Below, piece after piece: positions 19,044 to 28,128 of a DNA stretch of 64,000 bases. The position numbers and the translations under genes are program-made. The stretch is from contig NZ_KB850224.1 of the NCBI RefSeq assembly GCF_000369805.1, positions 915,924 through 979,923 of the forward strand. The letters run 5' to 3'. Every line of letters starts with the position of its first letter. The first letter of the stretch is position 1. This DNA comes from Acinetobacter sp. NIPH 2100 (GTDB taxonomy: Bacteria; Pseudomonadota; Gammaproteobacteria; Pseudomonadales; Moraxellaceae). The notes beneath the pieces are model-generated. The model was not told the origin of the DNA. It made no database searches and saw only the letters and a program-made list of their open reading frames with translations.

Positions 19044-20192
19044 ATGAAGATGCTAAGTACAATTTTTAAAGGCAAAACCTCCTCAAATGAATCATCTGCT
19101 TCAACAGGATTATGGCAGTTGGCATTGAATCGATTGAAATCAGATCGAATCGCCGTGGTTTCTTTCTTGGTGGTGCTGTTTTATTTCATCTTGCTCGCGT
19201 TATCGATGACAGGCGTGATTGCTTCCAACTGGAATAAAGAAGTCGCAGTCAGCTACGCGCCACCGACATTTTTAGGGGCGGATACTGAGTCAGATCAAAT
19301 TAAAGACAGTAGCCAGAAGATAGAGGCATTACCTGAAAATCCAGTTGATCCATTAAAAGATGTGATTCAACAGCTCAATGCCGAAATTCAGGCTGAACAA
19401 CAAGGTAGCTCAGTCATTGATAATTATGGTGTGGTTGATCCTTTAGCAGAGGATATGCAGCAAATTGATCAACAGCTTGGTGGGCATCTACTTGATCAAA
19501 AACAAGAGTTAAAAACCACGTTGCCTTTTGGGGCAGATAAGTGGGGGCAGGATATCCTGCTCAAAACCATTAAAGGTGCTGAAACCTCAATTCTGGTCGG
19601 TTTATTATCCGCTTTATTGGCTGTGGTCATTGGTACTTTCTTAGGTGCAATTGCGGGCTATTTCGGTGGTTGGGTGGATGATGTTCTGAACTGGTTCTAC
19701 AACATTTTTACTTCGATTCCTTATCTATTGTTGGTATTGGCCATTGCTGCGGTGCTGCAACAAAAGGGCATTCTATCGATTGTGCTGATTTTAGGTCTAA
19801 CGGGTTGGACAGGGGTATTTCGTCTGATTCGTGCCGAATATATGAAGCATAAATCGCGTGAATATGTGCTTGCCGCAAAAGCGATTGGTGTTAGCCATTT
19901 ACGCCGTATGTTTGTGCATATTTTTCCGAATGTCAGTCATATCGCGTTGGTTCAAATTTCGATTCTGGTGGTGTCATTTATCAAATCAGAGGTGATTCTG
20001 AGCTTCCTTGGTTTTGGTGTTCCTGTGGGGGTGGTGTCATGGGGCAGTATGCTGAATGAGGCACAAAGTGAATTGATTTTGGGCAAATGGTGGCAGCTGG
20101 CTGCGGCATCGATTGCAATGGCTATTCTGGTCACAGCATTCTCCATGTTTACCGATGCATTGCGTGATGCTTTAGATCCTAAGTTGAAATAG
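19044..20192 (+). CDS. Peptide-type ABC permease (DppC/OppC/YejE class) with large periplasmic insert
   Basis: A 382-residue permease of the OppC class. After the first span (residues about 33-55) it has a charged periplasmic insert of about 100 residues containing GTDTESDQIK-like acidic repeats and TTLPFGADKWGQDILL, as in YejE-type proteins. The remaining spans follow, with the EAA loop YVLAAKAIGVSHLRRMFVHI and the end ALDPKLK. Its ATG lies against a GGGGGG run; the next ATG (19050) is better spaced and may be the true start. It is the partner of the permease just upstream. Confidence 0.93.
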   Translation: MKMLSTIFKGKTSSNESSASTGLWQLALNRLKSDRIAVVSFLVVLFYFILLALSMTGVIASNWNKEVAVSYAPPTFLGADTESDQIKDSSQKIEALPENPVDPLKDVIQQLNAEIQAEQQGSSVIDNYGVVDPLAEDMQQIDQQLGGHLLDQKQELKTTLPFGADKWGQDILLKTIKGAETSILVGLLSALLAVVIGTFLGAIAGYFGGWVDDVLNWFYNIFTSIPYLLLVLAIAAVLQQKGILSIVLILGLTGWTGVFRLIRAEYMKHKSREYVLAAKAIGVSHLRRMFVHIFPNVSHIALVQISILVVSFIKSEVILSFLGFGVPVGVVSWGSMLNEAQSELILGKWWQLAAASIAMAILVTAFSMFTDALRDALDPKLK

Positions 20193-20205
20193 CGGAGACA
20201 AAATT

Positions 20206-21939
20206 ATGCAACCTCAAAATGAAACACCGCTATTACAGGTAGACGATCTTCGGGTCAGCTTTAAAGGCGAAAATAAACAATGGATCGAAACGGTTAAAGG
20301 AATTTCATTTTCAATTCCTAAAAATAAAACCGTGGCTTTGGTTGGTGAGTCAGGTAGTGGTAAATCTGTCACTTCCTTGGCGGTGATGGGTTTATTACCG
20401 AAAGGACAGAGTCAAATTGCAGCGCAAAGTCGTATTACTTTTGAGGGTAAGGATTTACTGAATTTATCTGCAAAAGAGATTCGGAAAATCTGTGGTAAGG
20501 AAATTGCCATGATTTTCCAAGAGCCGATGTCTTCACTGAATCCTGTATTTACTGTGGGTGATCAGATTGCCGAAGTGCTGTGCATTCATTTGGGTATGGG
20601 ACGCAAGCAGGCCAGAGTACGAGTGCTTGAGTTACTTCGAGAAGTCGGTATCCCTGCACCTGAAACAAAAATAGATGCTTATCCAAGTCAGCTTTCTGGT
20701 GGTCAGCAGCAACGGGTCATGATTGCGATGGCAATCGCCTGTGAACCAAAATTATTGATTGCGGATGAACCAACCACGGCTTTAGATGTCACCATTCAAA
20801 AGCAAATCATTGATTTGTTGGAATCATTACGACAACGCCATGAAATGTCGATGCTGTTCATTACCCATGATTTAGCACTGGTGGGCGAAATTGCTGATGA
20901 AGTGATCGTAATGCGTCATGGTGAAATCCGTGAATCTGGTGCTGTTGAGCAAGTGTTAGAACAACCGAAAGATGTGTACACTCGTGCCTTGCTACATTGC
21001 CGTCCGCAACTTTCAACACGTCCATACCGTTTACCTGTGACCAGTGATTTTATGAAGCAGGACGAAAATGGACAGCTGATTGAAGCAACCAATTTGTCCG
21101 AATTGAATCTGAAACAACGGTCGAGAGGACTCACTGGTGAAGAAGCCATTGTTTTAGAAGTCAAAGATCTGAAAAAATCGTTTTATAGCCGTAAAGGACT
21201 ATGGGGCCGTGATGAATTTCAGGCCGTAAAAGGCGTGTCCTTCCAACTGGCTAAAGGCAAGACTTTAGGTTTGGTTGGAGAGTCTGGTTCTGGGAAAACC
21301 ACCATTGGTCTATTGCTAATGCGTTTGCATGAGGCCACAGGTGGACAGGCGTTGATTGGTGGCAAAGATATTCTTGCCATGACCGAAAAAGAGTTTGCGC
21401 AGTATCAGCGTAAGATTCAAATCATTTTCCAGAATCCATACGCTTCACTCAATCCACGCTTTACCATCGGGCAGATTTTATTGGAGCCGATGAGAATTCA
21501 TGGCATTGGACAGAATGATGCTGAACGCAAGAAAATTGCACTTGAGCTATTGGAAAGGGTCAGCTTACCAATACAAGCTTATGATCGTTATCCGCATGAA
21601 TTTTCAGGTGGGCAACGACAACGGATTGCCATCGCACGCTGTCTGACTTTAAAACCTGAAATTTTGATCTGTGATGAATCCGTTTCTGCTCTGGATGTCT
21701 CGGTGCAGGCACAAGTATTGAATTTATTGCAGGATCTACAGGATGAATTTGGTTTGAGTTATATTTTTATTTCGCATGATTTATCCGTAGTGAAATACAT
21801 TTCAGACCAAGTGATGGTGATGAATCATGGTGAATTGGTTGAAATCGCCAATTCGGATGAGTTGTATTTACATCCACAACATGAATATACCAAGAAACTA
21901 CTGAATGCCATTCCGCAGGGGGTAAGCCATCATCATTAA
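20206..21939 (+). CDS. Double ATP-binding protein of the peptide importer (YejF-like)
   Basis: A 577-residue protein with two complete ABC ATPase domains in tandem. Domain 1 has Walker A GESGSGKSVT (about residue 50), signature LSGGQQQRVMIAMA and Walker B LLIADEPTTALD. Domain 2 (from about residue 310) has GESGSGKTTIG, FSGGQRQRIAIARC and ILICDESVSALD. Each ends with an oligopeptide-type C-terminal extension. E. coli YejF has the same fused plan, while Dpp/Opp systems use two separate ATPases. It powers import and is the last gene of the plus-strand unit, followed by a strong terminator. Confidence 0.95.
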   Translation: MQPQNETPLLQVDDLRVSFKGENKQWIETVKGISFSIPKNKTVALVGESGSGKSVTSLAVMGLLPKGQSQIAAQSRITFEGKDLLNLSAKEIRKICGKEIAMIFQEPMSSLNPVFTVGDQIAEVLCIHLGMGRKQARVRVLELLREVGIPAPETKIDAYPSQLSGGQQQRVMIAMAIACEPKLLIADEPTTALDVTIQKQIIDLLESLRQRHEMSMLFITHDLALVGEIADEVIVMRHGEIRESGAVEQVLEQPKDVYTRALLHCRPQLSTRPYRLPVTSDFMKQDENGQLIEATNLSELNLKQRSRGLTGEEAIVLEVKDLKKSFYSRKGLWGRDEFQAVKGVSFQLAKGKTLGLVGESGSGKTTIGLLLMRLHEATGGQALIGGKDILAMTEKEFAQYQRKIQIIFQNPYASLNPRFTIGQILLEPMRIHGIGQNDAERKKIALELLERVSLPIQAYDRYPHEFSGGQRQRIAIARCLTLKPEILICDESVSALDVSVQAQVLNLLQDLQDEFGLSYIFISHDLSVVKYISDQVMVMNHGELVEIANSDELYLHPQHEYTKKLLNAIPQGVSHHH

Positions 21940-21950
21940 AATTCAAGCAT

Positions 21951-21982
21951 AAAAAAACGCTCTAATCAGAGCGTTTTTTTAT
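21951..21982. terminator. Bidirectional terminator (importer unit / rluB)
   Basis: CGCTCT (21958-21963) pairs with AGAGCG (21968-21973), flanked by seven A on the left and a T-run on the right, so it works for both convergent units. Confidence 0.9.
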
Positions 21983-21996
21983 TTTAAAGCCAAGAA

Positions 21997-22944
21997 TTAG
22001 AACTTCTTAAAGCCTTTATTAAAACCAATGGTTTTACGACCATTGTTATTGTTGCCATTACCGCTTGGACGCTGTTGCTGTGACTGATCTTGTTCATCAT
22101 CACGACGTTGCTGACGTAAATAACCACCACGACGTGCAGCCAATGGTTTTTCTGCCATTTTTTCAGTACGACGTTTTGCCATACCAAACAAGCCAGTACC
22201 TTGACGTGGTTTTAATTCAACTGATTTCGCTAAATTGTCGATATCTGTTTTATCCAATTCCATCCAACGGCCTGTACGTAACTCGCGTGGTAGAATCACC
22301 GTGCCATAACGGGTACGTAATAAGCGGCTTACTTTCAAACTTTGAGATTCAAAGATACGACGTACTTCGCGATTACGGCCTTCTTTAACCACAACTTGAT
22401 ACCAACGGTTGATACCATCACCACCAATTTCAGAGAATGATTCAAACTTGGCTGGACCATCTTCAAGTTCAACACCTTTGAGCATGGTGTTGCGAATTTG
22501 TGGTGTGACTTCACCCATGACACGTACAGCATATTCACGTTCAACTTCATTTGATGGATGCATCAAGCGATTCGCAAGTTCACCATCGTTTGTGAATAAT
22601 AATAAACCGGTACTGTTAATATCTAGACGGCCTACCATTACCCAACGGTCATTGGCAATTTGTGGTAAATGATCAAATACCGTTGGACGTTTTTCAGGGT
22701 CGTTGCGCGAGCAAATTTCACCTTCTGGCTTATAGTAAATTAAAACGCGACGACGAATTTCGTCTTCAATTTGGAATTGTACTTTACGACCATCGATACG
22801 GAGTTCATCAGTGGGTTCGATACGCTCACCAACTTGGGCAATACGACCATTGATGCTGACACGACCAGCAGCAATGACTTCTTCCATATAGCGACGCGAG
22901 CCTAACCCGACTCTCGCTAAAACCTTTTGTAATTTTTCACTCAT
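21997..22944 (-). CDS. rluB: 23S rRNA pseudouridine synthase RluB
   Basis: A 315-residue pseudouridine synthase of the RsuA/RluB group, which modifies U2605 of 23S rRNA in E. coli. It has an N-terminal S4 RNA-binding domain (KVLARVGLGSRRYMEEVI), the catalytic aspartate motif GRLDINSTGLLLFTNDGEL, and RNREVRRIFESQ. From about residue 240 there is a basic Arg/Gln/Asn-rich tail with an asparagine run, probably disordered. It is the last gene of the scpA-scpB-rluB unit, an order shared by many proteobacteria. Confidence 0.94.
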   Translation of the reverse strand: MSEKLQKVLARVGLGSRRYMEEVIAAGRVSINGRIAQVGERIEPTDELRIDGRKVQFQIEDEIRRRVLIYYKPEGEICSRNDPEKRPTVFDHLPQIANDRWVMVGRLDINSTGLLLFTNDGELANRLMHPSNEVEREYAVRVMGEVTPQIRNTMLKGVELEDGPAKFESFSEIGGDGINRWYQVVVKEGRNREVRRIFESQSLKVSRLLRTRYGTVILPRELRTGRWMELDKTDIDNLAKSVELKPRQGTGLFGMAKRRTEKMAEKPLAARRGGYLRQQRRDDEQDQSQQQRPSGNGNNNNGRKTIGFNKGFKKF

Positions 22945-22986
22945 GACAGCACAACCTTAGACATAATGATCAACAGTTCACCTTTC

Positions 22987-23586
22987 TCAGGACTTCGGCG
23001 CATGTGCGTCGAGTGTCATGAATGCTTCCTTGGCGTTCTGCAGGGGAGGCAATTGACCTAGCGATGCTAAACCAAATGCATTTAAAAATTGGGGCGTTGT
23101 AACTAACAACGCAGGTCTTCCAGGCAAATCTCTGAAACCAGCTTCTTTAATCCAGTTCCAGTCAAAAAGATTTCTCAAGATTTGGCTATTGTTGGATACA
23201 CCACGGATTTGTTCGATATCAGCACGTGTTACCGGCTGATGATATGCAATGACTGCGACGGTTTCGAGTAATGAAGGTGACAATTTAGTCGGACGCTCTG
23301 GCCAAACTTGTGCAATGATATTTCTATACTTTGCACGTACCTGAAAACGAAAACCTTGTGCAGTTTCAATCAGTTCAATTGAGCGACCATGTTGTAACAT
23401 CGCCAACTGCTGTAAAAAAAAGCGTAATTGCTGTTTATTATATTGGTTTTGAAACGCTTCTTTTAGTCGCGCAAGTGAAACTGGCGAGTCACTGGCGAAC
23501 AAGATTGCTTCAATTTGCAATAAAACGTCATGATGAATGTCTTCGAGTGACATGCCTTCAGTTTGATCAAGTTGCTCTAAACTCAT
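22987..23586 (-). CDS. scpB: Segregation and condensation protein B
   Basis: A 199-residue winged-helix protein, the ScpB subunit that dimerises and binds ScpA to regulate the SMC complex in chromosome compaction. Characteristic segments are IEAILFASDSPVSLARLKEAF, TLLETVAVIAYHQPVTRADIEQIRGV (here beginning SLLETVAV), and the LPGRPALLVTTPQFL beta-hairpin. Its ATG overlaps the scpA stop by four bases. Confidence 0.93.
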   Translation of the reverse strand: MSLEQLDQTEGMSLEDIHHDVLLQIEAILFASDSPVSLARLKEAFQNQYNKQQLRFFLQQLAMLQHGRSIELIETAQGFRFQVRAKYRNIIAQVWPERPTKLSPSLLETVAVIAYHQPVTRADIEQIRGVSNNSQILRNLFDWNWIKEAGFRDLPGRPALLVTTPQFLNAFGLASLGQLPPLQNAKEAFMTLDAHAPKS

Positions 23587-24380
23587 GCTGCAACTCCTTG
23601 AATGGTCAAAGGAGCTTCAATTCCACTATGAATAATCTGAATCTTTTGCTGACGTGTTAACTCAAGTACCGCCATAAAGGTCACCACCATACCCATACGA
23701 CCTTGTTGGGGATTTAATAATTCGATAAAACTTAAAGCCTCGCCTGATGCGAGTTGGCTTTCAATAAAAGCAATTCGTTCTTCTAACAAGACCGGTTCCT
23801 GAGCCACGACATGGGTGATCGGTTCAGGGCGATTGAATACGCAGAATAAAGCATCACGTAATGCATCGACATCATAACCTTCATAAATGGGGGCAATGTG
23901 CCCAATACTCACGTTGGTGCTAAAGGTATCGCGCTCAAAGATTGGCATTTGTCCCAATCTTTCAGCCGCTTGCTTAATACGTAAATAGGTTTCTAAACGA
24001 TCAATCAGTTCTTGTTTTGGATCTTTTTCAAATTGATCAACGGCCGCAGGTTTTGGGAGCAGTAAACGCGATTTCAAATCTGCGAGTAATGCCGCCATCA
24101 CCATATAATCAGCGGTTAGTTCGATATTGAGTGATTTCATGCTATCCATATAGGATAAGTATTGCGTGGCAATCGGTGAAATATCGAGCTGTAATAAATT
24201 AAAGCCGTTTTTTTGAATCAGATAGATCAGAAAGTCTAAAGGACCTTCAAATTGTTCGAGTAAAATTTCAAACGCAGCGGGCGGTATATACAAATCTTCG
24301 GGTATGACTTCTTGCCACTCGTCAAGGACACGAATGGAAGGTGTTAGCTCCAAAGTTGTTGAAGGGAGAATTTGATTCAT
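23583..24380 (-). CDS. scpA: Segregation and condensation protein A
   Basis: A 265-residue kleisin subunit of the SMC-ScpAB complex. It has the defining FEGPLDFLIYLIQKNGFNLL N-terminal SMC-binding helix region (residues about 44-63), LDISPIATQYLSYM, and ADYMVMAALLADLKSRLLLP, with a C-terminal winged helix (VVTFMAVLELTRQQKIQI). Its upstream gap of about 245 bases to the divergent acetyltransferase holds the unit's promoter, not pinpointed here. Confidence 0.93.
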   Translation of the reverse strand: MNQILPSTTLELTPSIRVLDEWQEVIPEDLYIPPAAFEILLEQFEGPLDFLIYLIQKNGFNLLQLDISPIATQYLSYMDSMKSLNIELTADYMVMAALLADLKSRLLLPKPAAVDQFEKDPKQELIDRLETYLRIKQAAERLGQMPIFERDTFSTNVSIGHIAPIYEGYDVDALRDALFCVFNRPEPITHVVAQEPVLLEERIAFIESQLASGEALSFIELLNPQQGRMGMVVTFMAVLELTRQQKIQIIHSGIEAPLTIQGVAA

Positions 24381-24625
24381 TACCGTTATGAGCCACGCGA
24401 ATTTTCAAAAGCATGAAAGATATAATTTTGTGTGCAAAAAGGGCACATGCTACCGAGAGCACGCCTATTCTAATCGAAATCCCCAATTTAATAAATTACT
24501 AGCTTACAAAAACCTTAAACTTCTCAGGGTATTTTCTTTATTTATATAACATGAGCTAGGGCATATAAAAAACTTATGCTTAAATTAACAACGAAATCAT
24601 TATTTTTATTAAATTATAAATTGCG

Positions 24626-25345
24626 ATGAAAAAATATTTAAAAACACAACAGAACCAGTTTGGACAACGTATCGGTTTCTTCGTCGAAAGCGATGCGCCT
24701 AGCCAAGCGATCAATGAAAATTTGGTGGGTCAATATGTCAAACTGATTCATATTACCGATGAAATTTCTGATCAAGCAGCAAGTCAGATTTGGGAAGCTG
24801 TATCCACAGAACCGAATGCAGCATGTTGGACTTATTTACCTTATTCTGCACCGCAGAGCAGAGAAATATTAAAAGACACATTACAAAATCTATTTGGTTT
24901 TAAAGGCTCAACTCATTTTTTGATTGAAGTAGCTGGTGAGATACAAGGCTGGATTGCGCTATTAAATCCAAGACTTGAACAAGGCGTGATTGAAATTGGC
25001 AATGTCTATTTTTCTCATCGAATGAAAAAGTCCAAAGCTTCAACCGAAGTGATCTTCTTATTCTTACAACAATGTTTTTCCCATGGTTTTCGACGAGTGG
25101 AATGGAAATGTGATGATTGTAATGCACCGTCTAAAGCGGCGGCCTTACGTTTTGGTTTTCAGTATGAAGGATTATTTCGTCAAGATCGAATTACAAAAGG
25201 GCATAACCGCAATACGGCATGGTTTTCGATTATTGATGAAGAATGGCCCGCATTGGAAAAAATCTATCAACAGTGGTTAAGCCCTGATAATTTTGATGCG
25301 CAAGGTTTTCAGAAACAGCGATTGTCAGATTTTAATGTAATTTGA
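24626..25345 (+). CDS. GNAT-family N-acetyltransferase (RimJ/RimL-like)
   Basis: A 239-residue GNAT acetyltransferase. The core fits the RimJ/RimL-type class: a WTYLPY segment, FLIEVAGEIQGWIALLN strand pair, GVIEIGNVYFSHRMKKSKASTEVI as the acetyl-CoA-binding turn, and SKAAALRFGFQYEGLFRQD near residue 170-190, the usual end of the fold. The substrate could be a protein N-terminus or a small amine; nothing here decides. It is a single gene, convergent with the small gene at 25354-25623. Confidence 0.88.
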   Translation: MKKYLKTQQNQFGQRIGFFVESDAPSQAINENLVGQYVKLIHITDEISDQAASQIWEAVSTEPNAACWTYLPYSAPQSREILKDTLQNLFGFKGSTHFLIEVAGEIQGWIALLNPRLEQGVIEIGNVYFSHRMKKSKASTEVIFLFLQQCFSHGFRRVEWKCDDCNAPSKAAALRFGFQYEGLFRQDRITKGHNRNTAWFSIIDEEWPALEKIYQQWLSPDNFDAQGFQKQRLSDFNVI

Positions 25346-25353
25346 TTCAGATA

Positions 25354-25623
25354 CTAAGCATCATAAATTGCATATTCGATAATGCGTTGACATTGATCTC
25401 GAATGCACAAATTTTGACTTTCTAAATCTGCAAATAGTTCTTTTACTAAAAGAACTTCTAAAAAATATTCAAAAATCGAGTTGTTATACCGAACTTGTAT
25501 TAATCCGTCGTGGGGCTCTTTTAAAACAAGAGCTTGTGACTCTAAGAGCCAAGGTTCAATGGCATATATTGTTTGATCATCTTGATAATCATGTATGTTC
25601 AGTAAAATTTGGAATAAATCCAT
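25354..25623 (-). CDS. Small acidic protein of unknown function (DUF7716-like)
   Basis: An 89-residue soluble acidic protein starting at the ATG 25623, preceded by AGAGAAAAAA. A longer frame to 25803 exists but would lie inside yciO, so the short start is preferred. The pattern MDLFQILLNIHDYQDDQTIYAIEPW resembles a small DUF7716-type family, recalled but not checked. Its start lies 22 bases after the yciO stop, so it is probably cotranscribed. Confidence 0.7.
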   Translation of the reverse strand: MDLFQILLNIHDYQDDQTIYAIEPWLLESQALVLKEPHDGLIQVRYNNSIFEYFLEVLLVKELFADLESQNLCIRDQCQRIIEYAIYDA

Positions 25624-25645
25624 TTTTTTCTCTTTTATTCTAGGC

Positions 25646-26263
25646 CTATTCAAAAGCACTGACATCACCGACACCACGACGGATAACTTCAGGGTTTTCT
25701 CCAGATAAATCCACGATACTGGTGGTGGATAACGTACCGAAGCCACTATCAATAAACACATCAATACGTTTACCAAGCTGATTTTCAATATCAAAGGGAT
25801 CATCCAGCGGATCTTTTTGATCAGGTAAAATGAGGGTACTGGTTAAAAGTGGTTCACCTAGTTCTTTTAATAGCGCCTGAGCCACGGGATTACTTGGAAT
25901 GCGTAAACCAATGGTTTTTTTCTTTGGGTGCATTAAACGTTTAGGTACTTCACTGGTCGCGGGCAAAATAAAAGTAGTGACCGCTGGCGTATTATTTTTT
26001 AACAAACGATACATCGCGTTATCGACTTTGGCATACGTGGCAATATCGGATAAATCACAACACATGATGGCGTATTGGTGCTTGGGTCCCAAACCACGAA
26101 TTTGTGCAATCCGTTCCATTGCATTTTTATTTCCGATTTGGCAGCCGATTGCGTACGCAGCATCTGTTGGATAGACCACAACATCACCCGCACGGATACG
26201 GTCTACTGCTTGTGTGATTAAGCGCGCCTGTGGATTTTCAGGATGAATATGTAAATGCAACAT
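25646..26263 (-). CDS. yciO: YciO family protein (Sua5/TsaC-like)
   Basis: A 205-residue Sua5/YciO/YrdC-domain protein. The ATG at 26263 follows GGGAGT, and the resulting MLHLHIHPENPQARLI start matches E. coli YciO in length and pattern. Seen are VVYPTDAAYAIGCQIGNKNAMERI, KKTIGLRIPSNPVAQALL and VIRRGVGDVSAFE. Sua5/TsaC enzymes make threonylcarbamoyl-AMP for tRNA t6A; YciO is a paralogue whose own job is less clear, so the TsaC activity should not be assumed. Annotators may call it L-threonylcarbamoyladenylate synthase. Confidence 0.9.
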   Translation of the reverse strand: MLHLHIHPENPQARLITQAVDRIRAGDVVVYPTDAAYAIGCQIGNKNAMERIAQIRGLGPKHQYAIMCCDLSDIATYAKVDNAMYRLLKNNTPAVTTFILPATSEVPKRLMHPKKKTIGLRIPSNPVAQALLKELGEPLLTSTLILPDQKDPLDDPFDIENQLGKRIDVFIDSGFGTLSTTSIVDLSGENPEVIRRGVGDVSAFE

Positions 26264-26351
26264 TATTTTAACTCCCTGATTTATACGGCTAAATTCAGTA
26301 TGAAACTTGTTAGGGGCATGTTGCAAGTCTTAGATGTGATAATTTTGTCAT

Positions 26352-27014
26352 TTAATCAAGGTGTTCACGTTTAAATTCATCGAGTTGTAATGGTGTTCCA
26401 TTGCGGGTAGACACACAGATGTAATGAATGAAATGTGCTGCATCACGCGGTAATTTTGCTTCGCCAGAAAAATAACGTTGTACTTGCGCAAAAACATGAT
26501 CTTTAAATTGATCGCCATTACCGCCATCGCCGGTTAAGTTATCCAGTGACACACGGAATTTTCGACCAAAAGCAGTCGCAAATAGCCATTCTATGGCCTG
26601 AGGTTTTATTTCAACTTGCTCGAACAGTGTTTGTTGCTCTGAACTTCGTCCATCAGGCGCATACCAATAACCTAGGTCGGAAAGCAGGCGGCGTTGCTCG
26701 CCAGCAATGCTCCAATGGCTGATTTCATGCAGGGCACTATTGAAGAAACCATGGGCAAATTGGATCTTGGCAGGGTGCTCAGAAGTAGCTGGGAAATACT
26801 CTGGTTCAAAATCACCTTTAACTAGTGTGACATTATGGTGGGAAAACCAGTGATTAAAGTGTAAAATAAGCCAATCGACCTGTTCTGGTTCTGTTGTTAC
26901 CTTTTGCCAAGATGAACGTTGCACTTGATCTAGCGTTAACACAGGAACAGAGGTTGAATGGGTGCTTCCAAGTAATGAAGATGTTACTTCAAGTTGCGGC
27001 TGCAACAGGTACAT
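26352..27014 (-). CDS. epmC: Elongation factor P hydroxylase
   Basis: A 220-residue protein matching EpmC (YfcM), which hydroxylates the modified lysine of elongation factor P. Conserved blocks include KGDFEPEYFPA, FAHGFFNSALHEISHWSIAGEQRR with HxxxH metal-type histidines, LGYWYAPDGRSSEQQ, VEIKPQAIEWLF and VSLDNLTGDGGNGDQF. The first 40 or so residues are extra compared with E. coli. No epmA or epmB is in this window. It is divergent from yceD. Confidence 0.9.
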   Translation of the reverse strand: MYLLQPQLEVTSSLLGSTHSTSVPVLTLDQVQRSSWQKVTTEPEQVDWLILHFNHWFSHHNVTLVKGDFEPEYFPATSEHPAKIQFAHGFFNSALHEISHWSIAGEQRRLLSDLGYWYAPDGRSSEQQTLFEQVEIKPQAIEWLFATAFGRKFRVSLDNLTGDGGNGDQFKDHVFAQVQRYFSGEAKLPRDAAHFIHYICVSTRNGTPLQLDEFKREHLD

Positions 27015-27110
27015 TGCTTAATTTACCCCGAGTTCTGTCTAAAGAAGTACAAAATTGTATCTTAATCTTTGACAGAGTACCGATGAATTTGTAGAATTGC
27101 CGCCTTAATT

Positions 27111-27671
27111 ATGTCAGCAAATACTTTTCCAAGCCAAATCGAGCCATTTAAATGGGCTGAACAGGGCTTTACATGGTCAGGAACACTGCCATTGTCTCGC
27201 TTTGCTCGTATTGCTCGAGAAGCTGTTGGTTCAATTGATGATCAATTGATCAACATAGACTGTAAGCTATCAATGGATATCTATCATCGTATTGTATGGT
27301 TAGATGGACACACTGAAGCCAAAGTTCCAATGGTCTGCCAACGTTGTTTGGAAGCCGTTGAAATTGAATTGGTTTCAGACTTTCATTTAGCTTTGATTGA
27401 TGATGAGTCACTGATAGAGCGATTGGATGAGGATGCTGATTTCATCGTTCTAGGTGAAAGTGAATCTTCAAAAAAAGGTGATTATGATGCACCTGCAGTG
27501 ATAGATTTGCTCGCACTACTAGAAGATGAGCTGTTATTGTTGGTGCCTTTATCTCCTAAGCATGATGCTTGTGAGCATAAGCATCAACCTGCCACTCCAG
27601 ATGTTGTCGAAGAGAAACGGGATAATCCGTTTGATGTTTTGGCAGGTCTGAAGGGTAAACTTAACTCATAA
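27111..27671 (+). CDS. yceD: YceD family (DUF177) protein
   Basis: A 186-residue DUF177 protein, almost always encoded directly before rpmF. It has the zinc-type CQRCLEAVEIEL motif mid-protein, VIDLLALLEDELLLLVPLSPKHD-like C-terminal block with conserved acidic and hydrophobic residues, and ends NPFDVLAGLKGKLNS, all typical. DUF177 proteins are linked to ribosome/23S rRNA processing in plants and bacteria. It starts the yceD-rpmF-fabD-fabG-acpP cluster. Confidence 0.92.
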   Translation: MSANTFPSQIEPFKWAEQGFTWSGTLPLSRFARIAREAVGSIDDQLINIDCKLSMDIYHRIVWLDGHTEAKVPMVCQRCLEAVEIELVSDFHLALIDDESLIERLDEDADFIVLGESESSKKGDYDAPAVIDLLALLEDELLLLVPLSPKHDACEHKHQPATPDVVEEKRDNPFDVLAGLKGKLNS

Positions 27672-27695
27672 TTTATGTTATAATGTTGAGTTAAG
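27660..27695 (+). promoter_or_regulatory. Extended -10 promoter for rpmF inside an inverted repeat
   Basis: TGTTATAAT (27676-27684) is a perfect extended -10. It is flanked by CTTAACTCA (27660-27668) and TGAGTTAAG (27687-27695), a nine-base perfect inverted repeat that overlaps the yceD stop codon. This looks like a second promoter driving rpmF and the downstream genes; the repeat could be an operator or a hairpin in the yceD read-through mRNA. Confidence 0.6.
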
Positions 27696-27745
27696 ACAAC
27701 TGAATTTGTTCTGATCCATTTTTTCGATCTTTGTAAGGAGCCATC

Positions 27746-27931
27746 ATGGCCGTTCAGCAAAACCGTAAAAGTCGCTCTCGCCGTGACATGCGCCGTTCAC
27801 ATGACGCTTTAACCGAGAATGCATTATCTGTAGACCAAACTACTGGTGAAACTCATCGTCGTCACCACGTGACTAAAGACGGTATTTACCGTGGTCGTCA
27901 ATTATTCGCTAAAGCAGCTGATGCTGAATAA
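27746..27931 (+). CDS. rpmF: 50S ribosomal protein L32
   Basis: A 61-residue basic ribosomal protein beginning [22 protein letters not shown], the standard L32 signature. It lacks the zinc-binding cysteines found in some L32 forms. GTAAGGAG precedes the ATG. A terminator follows, so most transcripts may stop before fabD. Confidence 0.98.
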   Translation: MAVQQNRKSRSRRDMRRSHDALTENALSVDQTTGETHRRHHVTKDGIYRGRQLFAKAADAE

Positions 27932-27975
27932 TTGAACTATATGCATTAAGCGTTAGCTTAAAGTATAGAAAAAAT

Positions 27976-27997
27976 GGGAGCGAAAGCTCCCTTTTTT
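27976..27997 (+). terminator. Terminator after rpmF
   Basis: GGGAGC (27976-27981), a GAAA tetraloop, GCTCCC (27986-27991) and six T: a classic intrinsic terminator between rpmF and fabD. Confidence 0.92.
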
Positions 27998-28128
27998 GTT
28001 GTTTTTCGCAATTATAAAAAGAATTAATCAATGTTAAATTGCCGCATCGCTAAAGAGTCTATTGTCATTCTCATGTAGAATTATGAGTGTTGATAAAATT
28101 GGCGGTAGACTAATTTAAGGATTTTTAT

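Noticed and set aside
25624..25803. Longer start for the small gene at 25354-25623
   Set aside because: The extension lies inside yciO in another frame, while the ATG at 25623 has a purine-rich site.
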